64,000 nt of DNA from Streptomyces olivaceus (GTDB lineage: Bacteria > Actinomycetota > Actinomycetes > Streptomycetales > Streptomycetaceae). Positions within the stretch are counted from its first letter, which is position 1. Each line of letters begins with the position of its first letter. Location: positions 310,001 to 374,000 of the forward strand of contig NZ_JOFH01000014.1 in assembly GCF_000721235.1 (NCBI RefSeq), given 5' to 3'. A program made the translations under genes and the position numbers. Of this stretch, positions 53,445-62,067 are shown piece after piece. The notes beneath the pieces are model-generated. The model had not been told where the DNA came from. It saw only the letters and a list, made by a program, of their open reading frames with translations, and ran no database searches.

Positions 53445-53517
53445 GGGCCCTTAGCTCAATTGGCAGAGCAGTGGACTTTTAATCCATTGGTTGTGGGTTC
53501 GAGTCCCACAGGGCCTA
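53445..53517 (+). tRNA. tRNA-Lys (TTT)
   Basis: Acceptor GGGCCCT pairs with AGGGCCT (G-T at the end). The D arm is AGCTCAATTGGCAGAGC. The anticodon stem GTGGA/TCCAT holds the loop CTTTTAA, giving TTT. It lies directly beside the phage-type amidase gene. Confidence 0.93.
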
Positions 53518-53522
53518 CCGGT

Positions 53523-53558
53523 CGGACCCCGGCTCGCAGCAGGACGAGCCGGGGTCCG
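53523..53558. terminator. Strong hairpin between tRNA-Lys and the amidase gene
   Basis: CGGACCCCGGCTCG pairs perfectly with CGAGCCGGGGTCCG (14 bp) between two convergent genes. Confidence 0.85.
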
Positions 53559-53572
53559 GTGCGTCCGGGCCG

Positions 53573-55420
53573 TCACAGGGGCCAGAGGTGGGCCTTGAGT
53601 TCGGCGCGCTTCAGGGTGAGCGGGCCGTTGCCGTAGTGGGCGATCTGGAACTTGACGCGGCGGTCCTTGCCGACGACGCCGACGGCCGGGACGTAGCTGT
53701 AGGTGCCGCCGCTGGAGCCGATGACCTCGGTCGGCGGGAACGCCTTCACCGTCCGGCCGGCGTCGACGTCGTCCTCGACGAGGCGGATCTGGAGCTCGTC
53801 GCCCCGGTCCAGGTCGTCCGTGTAGACGTACAGGACGCCGTTGTAGTGGGCGCCCTTGGCGAAGGTCTGCCCGTCCTCGTAGTGCTGCTTGAGGTCGTCC
53901 CTCCACTCGGTGTCGAACGCGATGGTCTTCCATGTATCGGGCTGGACCGTCATCGGCTTCGTCATGCCGAGACTCGTGTAACGGGGCATGGGGTCGTCCT
54001 CCTCGGGGGCTTCGCCCTTGGCACGGGCGAGGATCGCGGTCATGGGGAAGGCACCGGGGTCGCCGTGCGTGTTGTGGCACAGGAGACCGTCAGCGATGTA
54101 GGTGCTCGTGTCTGTAGTGAGGGAGGCGATGGGCTGCACGCCGAGGTGCTCCACCCGGACCACAGCCGTGTCGGGGGTCGTCTTGCCGACGGCCGCGCCT
54201 TCCCACATGCGCGCTGCCACGGGGAGGAGCCGCTCGGGGCGCAGGGTCCCCAGGACCCGACAGGACGCCCACATCCCTCCGTTGATGCGGACGTCAGTGA
54301 AGTCCTTCGGGTTCTTCGCGAGGGAACTCCTCTTGCTGTGGTCACGACGGATGACCTTGGTGGCCCATCCTCGCCGGTCGCACTCCGCCAGGAAGAGATC
54401 GAGCACGGCGCCGTCCACCTGGCCGAAGCCGACCCAGGATCCGTGACGACCACCGGCGAACGCATGTCCGTCCGCGTCGAGGACTCCGGCCATCCAGCCG
54501 GCGATGCGCGAATCCTCGGGTTCCCAGGAGGGCCCCAGGCTGATGATGCGGTGCTTGGCCGGGTCCAGCTCCTTGCTCGGCACCCAGGCGATCCGCGATC
54601 CACGGTTCACGTAAGGGAGACGAACGAGCCAGGGGTGGTCGGCCGAAGCAGTGACCGATCCCTCGGTGGTGGTGATGCGGTACGAGTCCTTGAGCGCGGG
54701 TTCGTTGCGGGTGACGACGCCGCGCCTGTACCGGCGACCGCCGTTGGCGTTTCCGATCCTGACGGTCTCCTCGTCGAACGAGACCAGCTCGTCGCCGACC
54801 TTCAGGTCGCCGGCACGACGCCACGTGAGGTCGGCGCACAGGATCGGCGTATCCGGGTGGACGCAGTTCTCCGGGACATGCTGATGCCCGCAGTGACCGT
54901 GGAAGTTGTTCCAGGCGGAGTTGCTCATGCGGACGCCGGAGTTGCCGTAGGAGCCGGGGTAGGCCTTGAAGGTGAGGCCGCTGGTCAGCGGGACGCCGTG
55001 GTTCTGGTGGGCCCACTTGGCGAACGCCGCCAGGTCCCGGATCACCCAGTCGGGCAGCTCGGGCGAGTACAGGTGCGGGGTGCTGCCCCACTTCTTGTGG
55101 GTGCTCGGGTCGCAGGTGCCGACCAGTTCCACCTGGACGACGTTCAGGGTGTTCGTCTCCACGCCGCCGGACTTGTTGACCAGGGCGCGGGAGGACTCGT
55201 CGAAGTCGAAGTGCTGGTACCAGACGAGGCGCTGGGCCGAGAAGTCCGGCTTGGCGGTGAAGTTCGGCGCCGAGCCGCCGCCGCCGTAGGTCGGGAGCGA
55301 GGTGCCCTCGGTGGTGTGCCACACCACGACGTTGGACTCCATCGCCGAACCGGGGTACTTGCTGCCGTACCAGTAGGCGGTGGACGCGCCGGGATAGCGC
55401 TGGGGACCGGTTCTGGTCAC
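53573..55420 (-). CDS. Phage-type N-acetylmuramoyl-L-alanine amidase interrupted by an in-frame intein
   Basis: The 615-residue precursor starts with GTG, six bases after GAAGGAG. Residues 1-185 are the first part of an amidase_2/PGRP-type domain (VVVWHTTEGT with metal-ligand His35; GHCGHQHVPEN at the end). Residues 186-450 are an intein. Residues 451-615 continue THGDPGAF, which completes the amidase metal site, and then a C-terminal domain of the type found in actinophage endolysins. Splicing would rebuild HVPEN-THGDPG and give a 350-residue enzyme that cleaves peptidoglycan. No signal peptide is visible. A phage origin is likely. Confidence 0.85.
   Translation of the reverse strand: MTRTGPQRYPGASTAYWYGSKYPGSAMESNVVVWHTTEGTSLPTYGGGGSAPNFTAKPDFSAQRLVWYQHFDFDESSRALVNKSGGVETNTLNVVQVELVGTCDPSTHKKWGSTPHLYSPELPDWVIRDLAAFAKWAHQNHGVPLTSGLTFKAYPGSYGNSGVRMSNSAWNNFHGHCGHQHVPENCVHPDTPILCADLTWRRAGDLKVGDELVSFDEETVRIGNANGGRRYRRGVVTRNEPALKDSYRITTTEGSVTASADHPWLVRLPYVNRGSRIAWVPSKELDPAKHRIISLGPSWEPEDSRIAGWMAGVLDADGHAFAGGRHGSWVGFGQVDGAVLDLFLAECDRRGWATKVIRRDHSKRSSLAKNPKDFTDVRINGGMWASCRVLGTLRPERLLPVAARMWEGAAVGKTTPDTAVVRVEHLGVQPIASLTTDTSTYIADGLLCHNTHGDPGAFPMTAILARAKGEAPEEDDPMPRYTSLGMTKPMTVQPDTWKTIAFDTEWRDDLKQHYEDGQTFAKGAHYNGVLYVYTDDLDRGDELQIRLVEDDVDAGRTVKAFPPTEVIGSSGGTYSYVPAVGVVGKDRRVKFQIAHYGNGPLTLKRAELKAHLWPL
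54071..54865 (-). other. Intein (265 residues) with LAGLIDADG-like endonuclease segment
   Basis: The first residue is Cys (CVHPDTPILCADLTWRRAGDL, block A with GDELVSFD). Block B is GSVTASADHPWLV with the T-x-x-H-like spacing, and block F/G ends ADGLLCHN followed by Thr, so the penultimate His, terminal Asn and +1 Thr are all present. IAGWMAGVLDADGHAF near the middle is a LAGLIDADG-type motif, but at 265 residues the endonuclease part is small and perhaps reduced. All splicing residues look intact, so an active intein is predicted. Confidence 0.88.
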
Positions 55421-55726
55421 GTCGACTCCTTCGGTTTCCACCGTGGCGCGGGCCACGGTGGGCGTGCTCGCGGCAGCCCCAGAATTCTCCATTCCGCGGC
55501 CCGGTCGCGCTCGGTTCGGGCCAACTGAGACCAGGGACACGGGCGTTGTGTGCCCGTACTTCTTTCTTGCCCATCGAATCCCCGCAGGAGCGTCACACGG
55601 GCTGCGCACAGCCTTGCGAAAGTCTCGTTAGCGTGGCTGGCTCTCGATCCCCCGTGTGAATGCAGCCAGGCCGTGGCCCGGGTGAGCCGACGGTGCAGTG
55701 GAACCAGGAAGACCGGTAGACCCGAG

Positions 55727-56545
55727 ATGGATTACTGCTCCTCATGTCGTCGGCACCTCAACGGGGCTCTGGTGTGTCCCGGGTGCGGTGCCTACGCCCC
55801 GGACATCGACCCGCACGTCGCCGGGGACGACGGGGACGACGGAGACGCGGTCCCGCCCGCTCCCGTCTCCGTTCCCGTTCCCGCCCTCGCAGTCGCTCCC
55901 GTCGCCGACATCGATGTCGGCGACGTGCCGCCCGCGCGGCAGCAGGGGCGGGCGGCACGCCGTCGCCAGCTGGCCCGCTGGAAGAAGAACAAGCGCCGCG
56001 CGGTGGTCGCCAGTGCCGTCGCCCTCGTCGGCGGCGGCCTGACCCTCGCCTCGATGGACCGGCACTCCGACGACCGGGCGCAGGCCGCCACGGCGTCGGA
56101 CAACCGGGACCCGTCCGTCGGGGCCGTCCCCCAGGGCCAGAGGCCCCCGGCGACCACCGCACCGGCCGTCCCGGAGCGCACGCACAGGTCGTCGTCGCCC
56201 GCACCCGGCCCGTCGCAGCCCCAGGCGGGGCCGACGGCGGACGGTGCCGCACCGCAGCAGCCCGTCGCCTCCCGGCACCGCTCGGCGGCGACGGCCCCGG
56301 CCGAGGACGACGGCGGCACCGCGGCCTCCGGGGCAGGCGGGGGTCCGACGACCGCGCAACCCCAGCCGCAGACCACCGCCCCCGCCACCGGCGGCACGGA
56401 CCCGGGCGGCTCCGACCCGGCGACGCAGCAGCCGTCGCCCGACCCCGCCCCCGGCGACAGCACGGACCCGGCCACGCCCCAGACGCCGCCCGCGGCGGAA
56501 CCGTCGTCGCCGCAGCTCTGCCTGCTGGTGGTGTGCCTCGGCTGA
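55727..56545 (+). CDS. SCO2400-family zinc-ribbon membrane protein
   Basis: This 272-residue protein begins MDYCSSCRRHLNGALVCPGCGAYAPDI, a CxxC...CxxC zinc ribbon. A basic patch (RWKKNKRRAVV) just before one membrane segment (VASAVALVGGGLTLASM, about residues 95-111) puts the ribbon inside the cell. The long C-terminal part is Pro/Ala/Ser/Thr-rich and ends with a hydrophobic LCLLVVCLG. This layout is what I recall as the SCO2400 family of Streptomyces; its function is unknown. It is convergent with the M20 hydrolase gene. Confidence 0.8.
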   Translation: MDYCSSCRRHLNGALVCPGCGAYAPDIDPHVAGDDGDDGDAVPPAPVSVPVPALAVAPVADIDVGDVPPARQQGRAARRRQLARWKKNKRRAVVASAVALVGGGLTLASMDRHSDDRAQAATASDNRDPSVGAVPQGQRPPATTAPAVPERTHRSSSPAPGPSQPQAGPTADGAAPQQPVASRHRSAATAPAEDDGGTAASGAGGGPTTAQPQPQTTAPATGGTDPGGSDPATQQPSPDPAPGDSTDPATPQTPPAAEPSSPQLCLLVVCLG

Positions 56546-56551
56546 CCCGGT

Positions 56552-57856
56552 TCAGCCGCCGAGCCAGGCCAGCGCGGCGACGGTCAGGGCGCTGACGCCG
56601 GTGTCCAGGGTCGGCTGCACGACGGGTGCGAAGCCGGCGCTGTGGTTGACCGGGACGTCCTGGGCGACGGTCCCCTTCCGGGCGGCCTCGGCGTAGCGCT
56701 CCGGGTCGGTGCCGCCGATCGCCCAGTAGGTGAACGGCACGCCGAACGCCTGCGGGATCTCGCTCATGTCCTCGCTGGCGGTCTGCAGTTCCACGGTGTG
56801 GGCGTCGTCGCCGAAGTACGCGGCGAACGCCTCCGCCACGCGCCGGGTCGGTTCCTCGTCGTTGACGGTGGGCGGGAAGGACGCGATCCGCTCGAAGTCG
56901 GGGGGCCGCGGCGCTCGGGACGCCTCGCACTCCGCCCGGACGATGCGCTCGATCGCCTCCAGGACCTGGGCGCGCGTGGTGTCGTCGTACGTGCGGACGT
57001 TGAGTTCCAGGACGGCCCGGTCGGGGATGACGTTGGGGCCGCTGCCCGCGTGGATGCTGCCGACCGTGACGACGGCGGGCGTGGTGGCGGCCAGTTCGCG
57101 CGAGACGATGGTCTGCAGCCGTACGACGACGGTGGCGGCGATGACCACGGGGTCGACGGAGGCCTGGGGCGCGGAACCGTGGGCGCCCCGGCCGTGCACG
57201 GTGACGCGCAGGCTGTCCGCGGCGGACAGGAAGGAGCCCGGCCGGGTGCCGACGTAGCCGGCGGGGTGGGGCAGGACGTGCTGGGCGAGGACGACGTCGG
57301 GGCGGGGCGACTTCTCGGTGAGGCCGTCCTCGACCATGGCGTCGGCGCCGTCGCCGTTCTCCTCGGAGGGCTGGAAGAGCGCGACGAACGTGCCCTTCCA
57401 GGCGTCCCGGCGCCGGGCCATGAGCCGCGCGCAGCCGATCAGGCTGGTGACGTGCACGTCGTGGCCGCAGGCGTGCATGACCGGCTGTTCGTTGCCCCGG
57501 TCGTCCCGTACGGTCTCGGTGGAGGCGTACGGGAGGCCGGTCCGCTCCTCGACGGGCAGGGCGTCCATGTCCGCGCGGGCCATGACGACGGGGCCGTCCC
57601 CGTTCGCGAGGACCCCGATCACGCCGGTGCCGCCGACGCCCTCGGTGACGTCGTAGCCGCTCTCGCGCAGGGCGTCCGCCGCCTTCTTCGCCGTACGGTG
57701 CTCGCGCAGGCCAAGCTCGGGGTGGCGGTGCAGGTCCCGGTAGAGGTCCTCCAGGCCGGACCGTACGTCGTCGAGGCCGGCGAGGACGGTCCGGGCGGCG
57801 GAGGAGGAAGCGGAGTCGGGGTCGGAGTCGGGGTCGGGGGCGCTCGTCGGGGCCAT
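56552..57856 (-). CDS. M20D-family amidohydrolase
   Basis: This 434-residue metal-dependent hydrolase shows DLHRHPELGLREHRTA, VVMARADMDALPVEERTGLPYAS, HACGHDVHVTSLIGCARLM (metal ligands), LFQPSEENGDGADAMVEDG with the catalytic Glu, and MSEIPQAFGVPFTYWAIGG. These are the marks of IAA-amino-acid hydrolase/hippurate hydrolase-type M20D enzymes that cleave N-acyl amino acids. The exact substrate is not deducible. The N-terminal about 20 residues are Asp/Ser-rich. It stands next to a TRIC-channel gene in the same orientation. Confidence 0.92.
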   Translation of the reverse strand: MAPTSAPDPDSDPDSASSSAARTVLAGLDDVRSGLEDLYRDLHRHPELGLREHRTAKKAADALRESGYDVTEGVGGTGVIGVLANGDGPVVMARADMDALPVEERTGLPYASTETVRDDRGNEQPVMHACGHDVHVTSLIGCARLMARRRDAWKGTFVALFQPSEENGDGADAMVEDGLTEKSPRPDVVLAQHVLPHPAGYVGTRPGSFLSAADSLRVTVHGRGAHGSAPQASVDPVVIAATVVVRLQTIVSRELAATTPAVVTVGSIHAGSGPNVIPDRAVLELNVRTYDDTTRAQVLEAIERIVRAECEASRAPRPPDFERIASFPPTVNDEEPTRRVAEAFAAYFGDDAHTVELQTASEDMSEIPQAFGVPFTYWAIGGTDPERYAEAARKGTVAQDVPVNHSAGFAPVVQPTLDTGVSALTVAALAWLGG

Positions 57857-57865
57857 GTTTCGAGC

Positions 57866-58522
57866 CTACGCACGGTTCTGTTTCCGGCCACCGGGCGAGC
57901 GCGTCTCGGGCGGTTCGGGTGCGTTGAGGCCGAGGCGGAGGCCGAGCACGCGGATCAGGAAGCAGGCCGCGGCGGCGCCCAGCGCGGCCGGGAGGCCGTA
58001 GAGGCCCGTCTCGACGGTGGCGACCGTGATCGCCGCGCCGGCGAGGGCGGGAACGGCGTACAGGCCGGTGCGCAGCACGGTGGGGATCCGGCGGACGAGT
58101 GTGTCGCGGATGGTGCCCCCGCCGACCGCCGTGACCACGCCCAGCAGGATCGCGGGCGCGACGCCCAGCCCGGCGTCCAGGGCCTTGCTCGCGCCGATGA
58201 CCGCGAAGGTGCTCAGCCCGACGGCGTCGAGCACGTCGATCGCCGGTTCCAGCCGCCGCAGGTGCCGGCTCAGCGCGAAGGCGATCAGCCCGCCGCCGGC
58301 GGCGAGCGTGTAGTACCGCCAGTCCAGCAGGGTCGCGGGCGGCAGCGAGTCGATGAGGACGTCCCGGATGAAGCCGCCGCCCAGCGCGGTGATCATGCCG
58401 AGTACGACCACGCCCACGACGTCCAGCCGGGCCGCCCGCACCGCCGTCAGCGCCCCGTTCAGACCGAACGCGAACGTGCCGGTGAGATCCAGGGCGAGCA
58501 GCGGTGCGGGTTGGGCGCTCAT
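57866..58522 (-). CDS. TRIC (UPF0126) cation channel family protein
   Basis: This 218-residue membrane protein has two homologous UPF0126 repeats. In the first, DLTGTFAFGLNGALTAVRAARLDVVGVVVLGMITALGGGFIRDVLI; in the second, VLDAVGLSTFAVIGASKALDAGLGVAPAILLGVVTAVGGGTIRDTLV. The repeated GGG-x-IRD loops and six or seven hydrophobic segments fit bacterial TRIC channels, homotrimeric monovalent cation channels. It ends only 9 bp before the M20 hydrolase start and is probably co-transcribed with it. Confidence 0.92.
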   Translation of the reverse strand: MSAQPAPLLALDLTGTFAFGLNGALTAVRAARLDVVGVVVLGMITALGGGFIRDVLIDSLPPATLLDWRYYTLAAGGGLIAFALSRHLRRLEPAIDVLDAVGLSTFAVIGASKALDAGLGVAPAILLGVVTAVGGGTIRDTLVRRIPTVLRTGLYAVPALAGAAITVATVETGLYGLPAALGAAAACFLIRVLGLRLGLNAPEPPETRSPGGRKQNRA

Positions 58523-58586
58523 GCGGGGCCGGGTACCCCGGCCCGCGGACGTGCCCCAGGCGGCGGTGCGGCGTCCGCCCCGGCGG

Positions 58587-59552
58587 CTACGCGGCGTCCG
58601 TCCCGCGGGCGGCGGTCGCGGCGTAGTCGGTCGGGGTCCGGCCGTAGCGCCTGCGGAAGGCACGGGCGAAATGGCCGCCGTCGGCGAACTGCCAGCGGGC
58701 GGCTATCTCCGTGACGGTCATGCGCCGGTGCGGTGCGACGAGAGCGCGGCGGGCCTCTTCGAGGCGGCGGTCCCGGATGTAGGCGCTCAGGGACTGCCCC
58801 TCCCTGGCGAAGGCCCGTTGCAGGGTACGGGCGGAGACGTTCAGTTTCCGCGCGAGAGCCCCGGGGGAGAGGGCGGGATCGGTGAGCCGGCGGTCGGCCA
58901 GGTCCCGGGCGGCCTGGGCCAGCGCCGGCGACAGCAGGGGTTCCACGTCGTCGAGTCCGCCTCCCACGGCGGCCCGGGCCAGCTCGGCCACGGTGGCGCG
59001 GGCGGCGTCGGCCCCGGCCGGCCCGAGGCCGTCCAGCATGCGGCCCACCAGGGTGGCGTGGGCGGTCAGCAGCCGCACCTCGGCGGTGTCGGCCGGACCG
59101 GAGGCCGGCCTGCCCCGGCTGTGCCGCAGCTCGGCGGCGGGCAGGACGAGCACCCGGGTACCGGAGTGCGGCGCCGCGAAGAAGTGGGACAGCCTCCCGG
59201 CCTGTACCAGGAGGCGGCCGGCCGGTGCCGTGTGCTCGGTCCCTCCCGGTTCCCCGATCCGCCAGGTGCCCCGGTGGACGATCCACAGGCGTACGTGATC
59301 TTCGGCCCCGACCCGTCGGCCCGCCGTCCGGAGGGCGGCCGTGTTCTCGAAGCGGTTGAACATCACGTCCCCCACCCGGTACCCGCGGGACCGGGCCGAG
59401 AAGCCGGAGACGGTCGTACGGCGGAAGGGCGCCAGCGCGAAGGTCTCGCCCATCCGGCTCCGCCACTCGCGTGCGAAGTCGCCGAAGGCGTTCGCTCCGC
59501 TCACGCTCACCGAGAAAGTGCCGCTCGTGCTCACCGAGAAAGTGCCGCTCAT
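58587..59552 (-). CDS. AraC-family regulator with AraC-binding-like N-terminal domain
   Basis: This 321-residue protein has an N-terminal region (about 25-190; GANAFGDFAREWRSRMGETFALAPFRR...RVGDVMFNRFENTAALRT) typical of the AraC-binding-like domain of oxidase-type activators. The C-terminal AraC double helix-turn-helix follows (LSPGALARKLNVSARTLQRAFAREGQSLSAYIRDRRLEEARRAL ... MTVTEIAARWQFADGGHFARAFRRRYGRTPTDY). The first 17 residues contain the 8-residue unit SGTFSVS(T/V) twice, from a 24-bp DNA duplication. It is divergent from an SDR gene, the likely target. Confidence 0.9.
   Translation of the reverse strand: MSGTFSVSTSGTFSVSVSGANAFGDFAREWRSRMGETFALAPFRRTTVSGFSARSRGYRVGDVMFNRFENTAALRTAGRRVGAEDHVRLWIVHRGTWRIGEPGGTEHTAPAGRLLVQAGRLSHFFAAPHSGTRVLVLPAAELRHSRGRPASGPADTAEVRLLTAHATLVGRMLDGLGPAGADAARATVAELARAAVGGGLDDVEPLLSPALAQAARDLADRRLTDPALSPGALARKLNVSARTLQRAFAREGQSLSAYIRDRRLEEARRALVAPHRRMTVTEIAARWQFADGGHFARAFRRRYGRTPTDYAATAARGTDAA
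59505..59550. repeat. 24-bp tandem duplication in the AraC-type gene start
   Basis: The 22-bp sequence at 59505-59526 recurs at 59529-59550 with period 24. It encodes SGTFSVS twice at the protein's N terminus. The true start might lie at either copy. Confidence 0.8.
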
Positions 59553-59701
59553 GGTGTCGCGAATCTTCCGTTCGGGATGTCGCGCCGGTCCGAGCCGCCG
59601 CGGCCACGCGCTGCCTACCGTTGTCCCGGCATGGATCGGAGAGCCGGGATCCACGAGTCCGGGCCTCTGGAGTTCCGGAACAAGGGTAACGAGGTGGCGC
59701 A

Positions 59702-60427
59702 TTGAGCACGATCGCGATCGTCGGCGCGGGCCCGCAGCTGGGGCGCGCGATCGGCCGGCGGTTCGCCGTCGAGGGGTTCGACGTGGCGCTGATCGCCCGC
59801 AACCGTACGACGCTCCAGGCGGTGGCCGACGATCTGTCCGACACGGGCGTCCGGGTCGAGGTGTTCCCCGCGGACGTCACCGACCGTCCCGCTCTGCACG
59901 CGGCGCTGACCGCCGCCGAGGAGCGGCTGGGGCCGATCGACGTACTCGAGTACTCGCCCGCGCCGTCCCCGGCCGATCTGCGCCGGGCGCCGCTCGTCGA
60001 GGCCACGAAGGTCACCGTCGACTCGGTCCTGGCGCAGCTGGACCTCTACCTGCTCGGCGGGGTCGCGGCGGTGCAGCACGTCCTGCCCGGCATGCTGGCG
60101 CGCGGCACGGGGACGGTCCTGGTCAGCAGCGGCGCGGGGTCCGGCCCGATGATCGCCCCGCACGTGGCGAACGTCCAGGTCGCCACGGGCGGTATGCGCA
60201 ACTGGATCCTCAACCTGCACGCCGCCCTGTCCGGCACCGGCGTCTACGCCGCGCACGTGGCGATCGCCGCCTTCATCGGCCAAGGGGGCCACGCCTCGCA
60301 GCCCCGGACGATCGCCGACGCCTACTGGCGGCTGCACACCGGGCGCACCGAAGCCGAGCTGGTGATCCAGGATTTGCCGGACGACTACCTGGAACGGGGC
60401 CTGGCGGACAAGTTCGTCGAGTCCTGA
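59702..60427 (+). CDS. Short-chain dehydrogenase/reductase (atypical glycine motif)
   Basis: This 241-residue protein has a Rossmann fold starting IAIVGAGPQLGRAIGRRFAVEGFDVALIARN, with GxGPxLG in place of the classical TGxxxGIG. ADVTDR follows as the adenine-binding Asp. The catalytic Ser region is TVLVSSGAGSGPMIAPHVANVQVATGGMRNW, in which the usual YxxxK is not obvious, so catalysis is uncertain. A TTG at 59702 is the best start (GAGG upstream). It is divergent from the AraC-type gene, which probably controls it. Confidence 0.82.
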   Translation: MSTIAIVGAGPQLGRAIGRRFAVEGFDVALIARNRTTLQAVADDLSDTGVRVEVFPADVTDRPALHAALTAAEERLGPIDVLEYSPAPSPADLRRAPLVEATKVTVDSVLAQLDLYLLGGVAAVQHVLPGMLARGTGTVLVSSGAGSGPMIAPHVANVQVATGGMRNWILNLHAALSGTGVYAAHVAIAAFIGQGGHASQPRTIADAYWRLHTGRTEAELVIQDLPDDYLERGLADKFVES

Positions 60428-60451
60428 GCCGCCGGCGGCTGCGCGGCGCTG

Positions 60452-60973
60452 TCAGGCGGTGGGCGGGGTGTCGCTCCAGGCGGTGACGGTGAGGGCGCTG
60501 TTGTCGACCTCCTTGGCGAAGGGCACCGTGCTGTGGGAGTTGCTGCCGGTGGGCGAGATCTGGAGGTAGTGCGCGTCGGCGCTGTCGGCGCCGGTGTGGG
60601 TCCACTCGAGATCGGCGTACGCCGAGTCGCCGGCCTCCAGGGTGACCTGGTGCTCACCGGGGTCCTGGGCGAAGTAGGTGTCGCCGTGCTCCGCGTCGGT
60701 CGCTATCGCCGTGTGTCCGGCGCCCTCCAGGGCGAGTCCGGCGTATCCGGAGATCGCGCAGGTGACGTCACCGGTGTTGGTCACCTTCAGATAGGTGCCC
60801 TCGTGGTTCATCCCCTGCTGGCCGTCGCCGAGGTCGGCGGTGGTCGCCTTCAGGGTGCCGGGCTGGCACTCCTGCGCGGCCTGCTGGGGGTCGGCGGCGA
60901 CGGCGGCGGTGGTGCCGAGCCCGGCGATCGCGAGGGCGGCGGTGACGGCGACGGCGGTGCGCGTGACCTTCAT
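60452..60973 (-). CDS. Secreted DUF4232 protein
   Basis: The protein has about 173 residues from MKVTRTAVAVTAALAIAGLGTTAAVAAD, a clear signal peptide with an AxA cleavage site. The mature domain shows ECQPGTLKATTADLGDGQQGMNHEGTYLKVTNTGDVTCAISGYAGLAL, the DUF4232 pattern with two cysteines that may form a disulphide. These proteins are common secreted or lipid-anchored Streptomyces proteins of unknown function. It is convergent with the SDR gene. Confidence 0.88.
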   Translation of the reverse strand: MKVTRTAVAVTAALAIAGLGTTAAVAADPQQAAQECQPGTLKATTADLGDGQQGMNHEGTYLKVTNTGDVTCAISGYAGLALEGAGHTAIATDAEHGDTYFAQDPGEHQVTLEAGDSAYADLEWTHTGADSADAHYLQISPTGSNSHSTVPFAKEVDNSALTVTAWSDTPPTA

Positions 60974-61160
60974 GGTGTTTCTTCCTCTCCTGTGCACTCT
61001 CCTGTGCCGACGGGGCTCCCGGTGCCCGTCGGCACCAATCGATGGCTGCTACATCAGTTCGTCTGACCGGTCACCGGCACATCAATGTCACCGGTTCGTC
61101 ACAGGCGCCGCGACCCTCGTGCCCGGCGGGCGCCGGTCCGCCCCCCGCTCGGGGCCGCGG

Positions 61161-61928
61161 TCACCGCCCCACGGCCCGGGAGACCGCCAGGCTCGCCCTC
61201 CGCAGCGCCGTTCGAGCGGCGGCCCGGACTCCGCCCTCGCCGGGTGCGACCAGTGAGAGCGCGCCCAGCGCGGCACCGCGGCGGTCGAGGATCGGGGCGG
61301 CGGCGGTCGACATGACGGCGGGCCCCGAGCGCAGCGGGTTGGGCACCGTCGTGGCGCAGACGCCCTCGGCGCGGACGGTGGCCATGAGCCGGCGGAGGCG
61401 GGCCGCGTCGTCCGCGCCGGCCAGCGCGTCGTTCCGCACCCGCTCGGGGGCGTACGCCAGCAGCGCGATGCCGATGCCGGTCCCGGCGAGCGGGAGGCGG
61501 CCGCCCACCCGGTACCTGACCGCTGCCGCGTCCCGTGCCGACAGGCGCTCCACGAGGACGGCCTCGTCGCCGTCGCGTACGGCGAGGAGGATGTGCTGGC
61601 CGGTGGACCGGTGCAGTTCCTCCATGAACGGCAGCGCGGCGGCGCGCAGTCCGTGGCCGCGGGGCGCCAACGAGGCGATCTCGAGCAGTTGCAGGCCGAC
61701 GACGAAAGCGCCGTCGTCGAGGCGTTCGAGGGCGCCCACGGCCGTCAGCTGGGCCGCGATCCGGGACGTGGTGCTCTTCGGAAGGCCCGCCCGGGCGGCG
61801 AGCGTGTGGAGCGTCAGACCCTCTCCGGCTTCTGCGAAGGCGCCCAGGACCCGGAAGGCCCGCTCCAGGATCGGCTCCCCGTGCAACGGCCGCCCCGAGC
61901 GAGGGGGTTGTACCGGCGTTCCACTCAT
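61161..61928 (-). CDS. IclR-family transcriptional regulator
   Basis: This 255-residue protein has an N-terminal winged helix-turn-helix (ERAFRVLGAFAEAGEGLTLHTLAARAGLPKSTTSRIAAQLTAVGALERLDDGAFVVG). A C-terminal IclR effector domain (LEIASLAPRGHGLRAAALPFMEELHRSTGQHILLAVRDGDEAVLVERL ... GRRLPLAGTGIGIALLAY) follows. Such regulators respond to small aromatic or aliphatic acids and usually control a divergent catabolic gene, here the alpha/beta hydrolase 139 bp away. Confidence 0.92.
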   Translation of the reverse strand: MSGTPVQPPRSGRPLHGEPILERAFRVLGAFAEAGEGLTLHTLAARAGLPKSTTSRIAAQLTAVGALERLDDGAFVVGLQLLEIASLAPRGHGLRAAALPFMEELHRSTGQHILLAVRDGDEAVLVERLSARDAAAVRYRVGGRLPLAGTGIGIALLAYAPERVRNDALAGADDAARLRRLMATVRAEGVCATTVPNPLRSGPAVMSTAAAPILDRRGAALGALSLVAPGEGGVRAAARTALRRASLAVSRAVGR

Positions 61929-62067
61929 CGGAATCGTCGGTGCGCGTCGCCGGCCACGGTTTCGATACTAGCTCTGACTCGCCCGCCCGGTGACGTGCGG
62001 GCGGCCGGGCGCCGTCCACGCCCAACCACTCTCATCTGCGCGGCGCCGACCGACCAAGGAGACAGCA

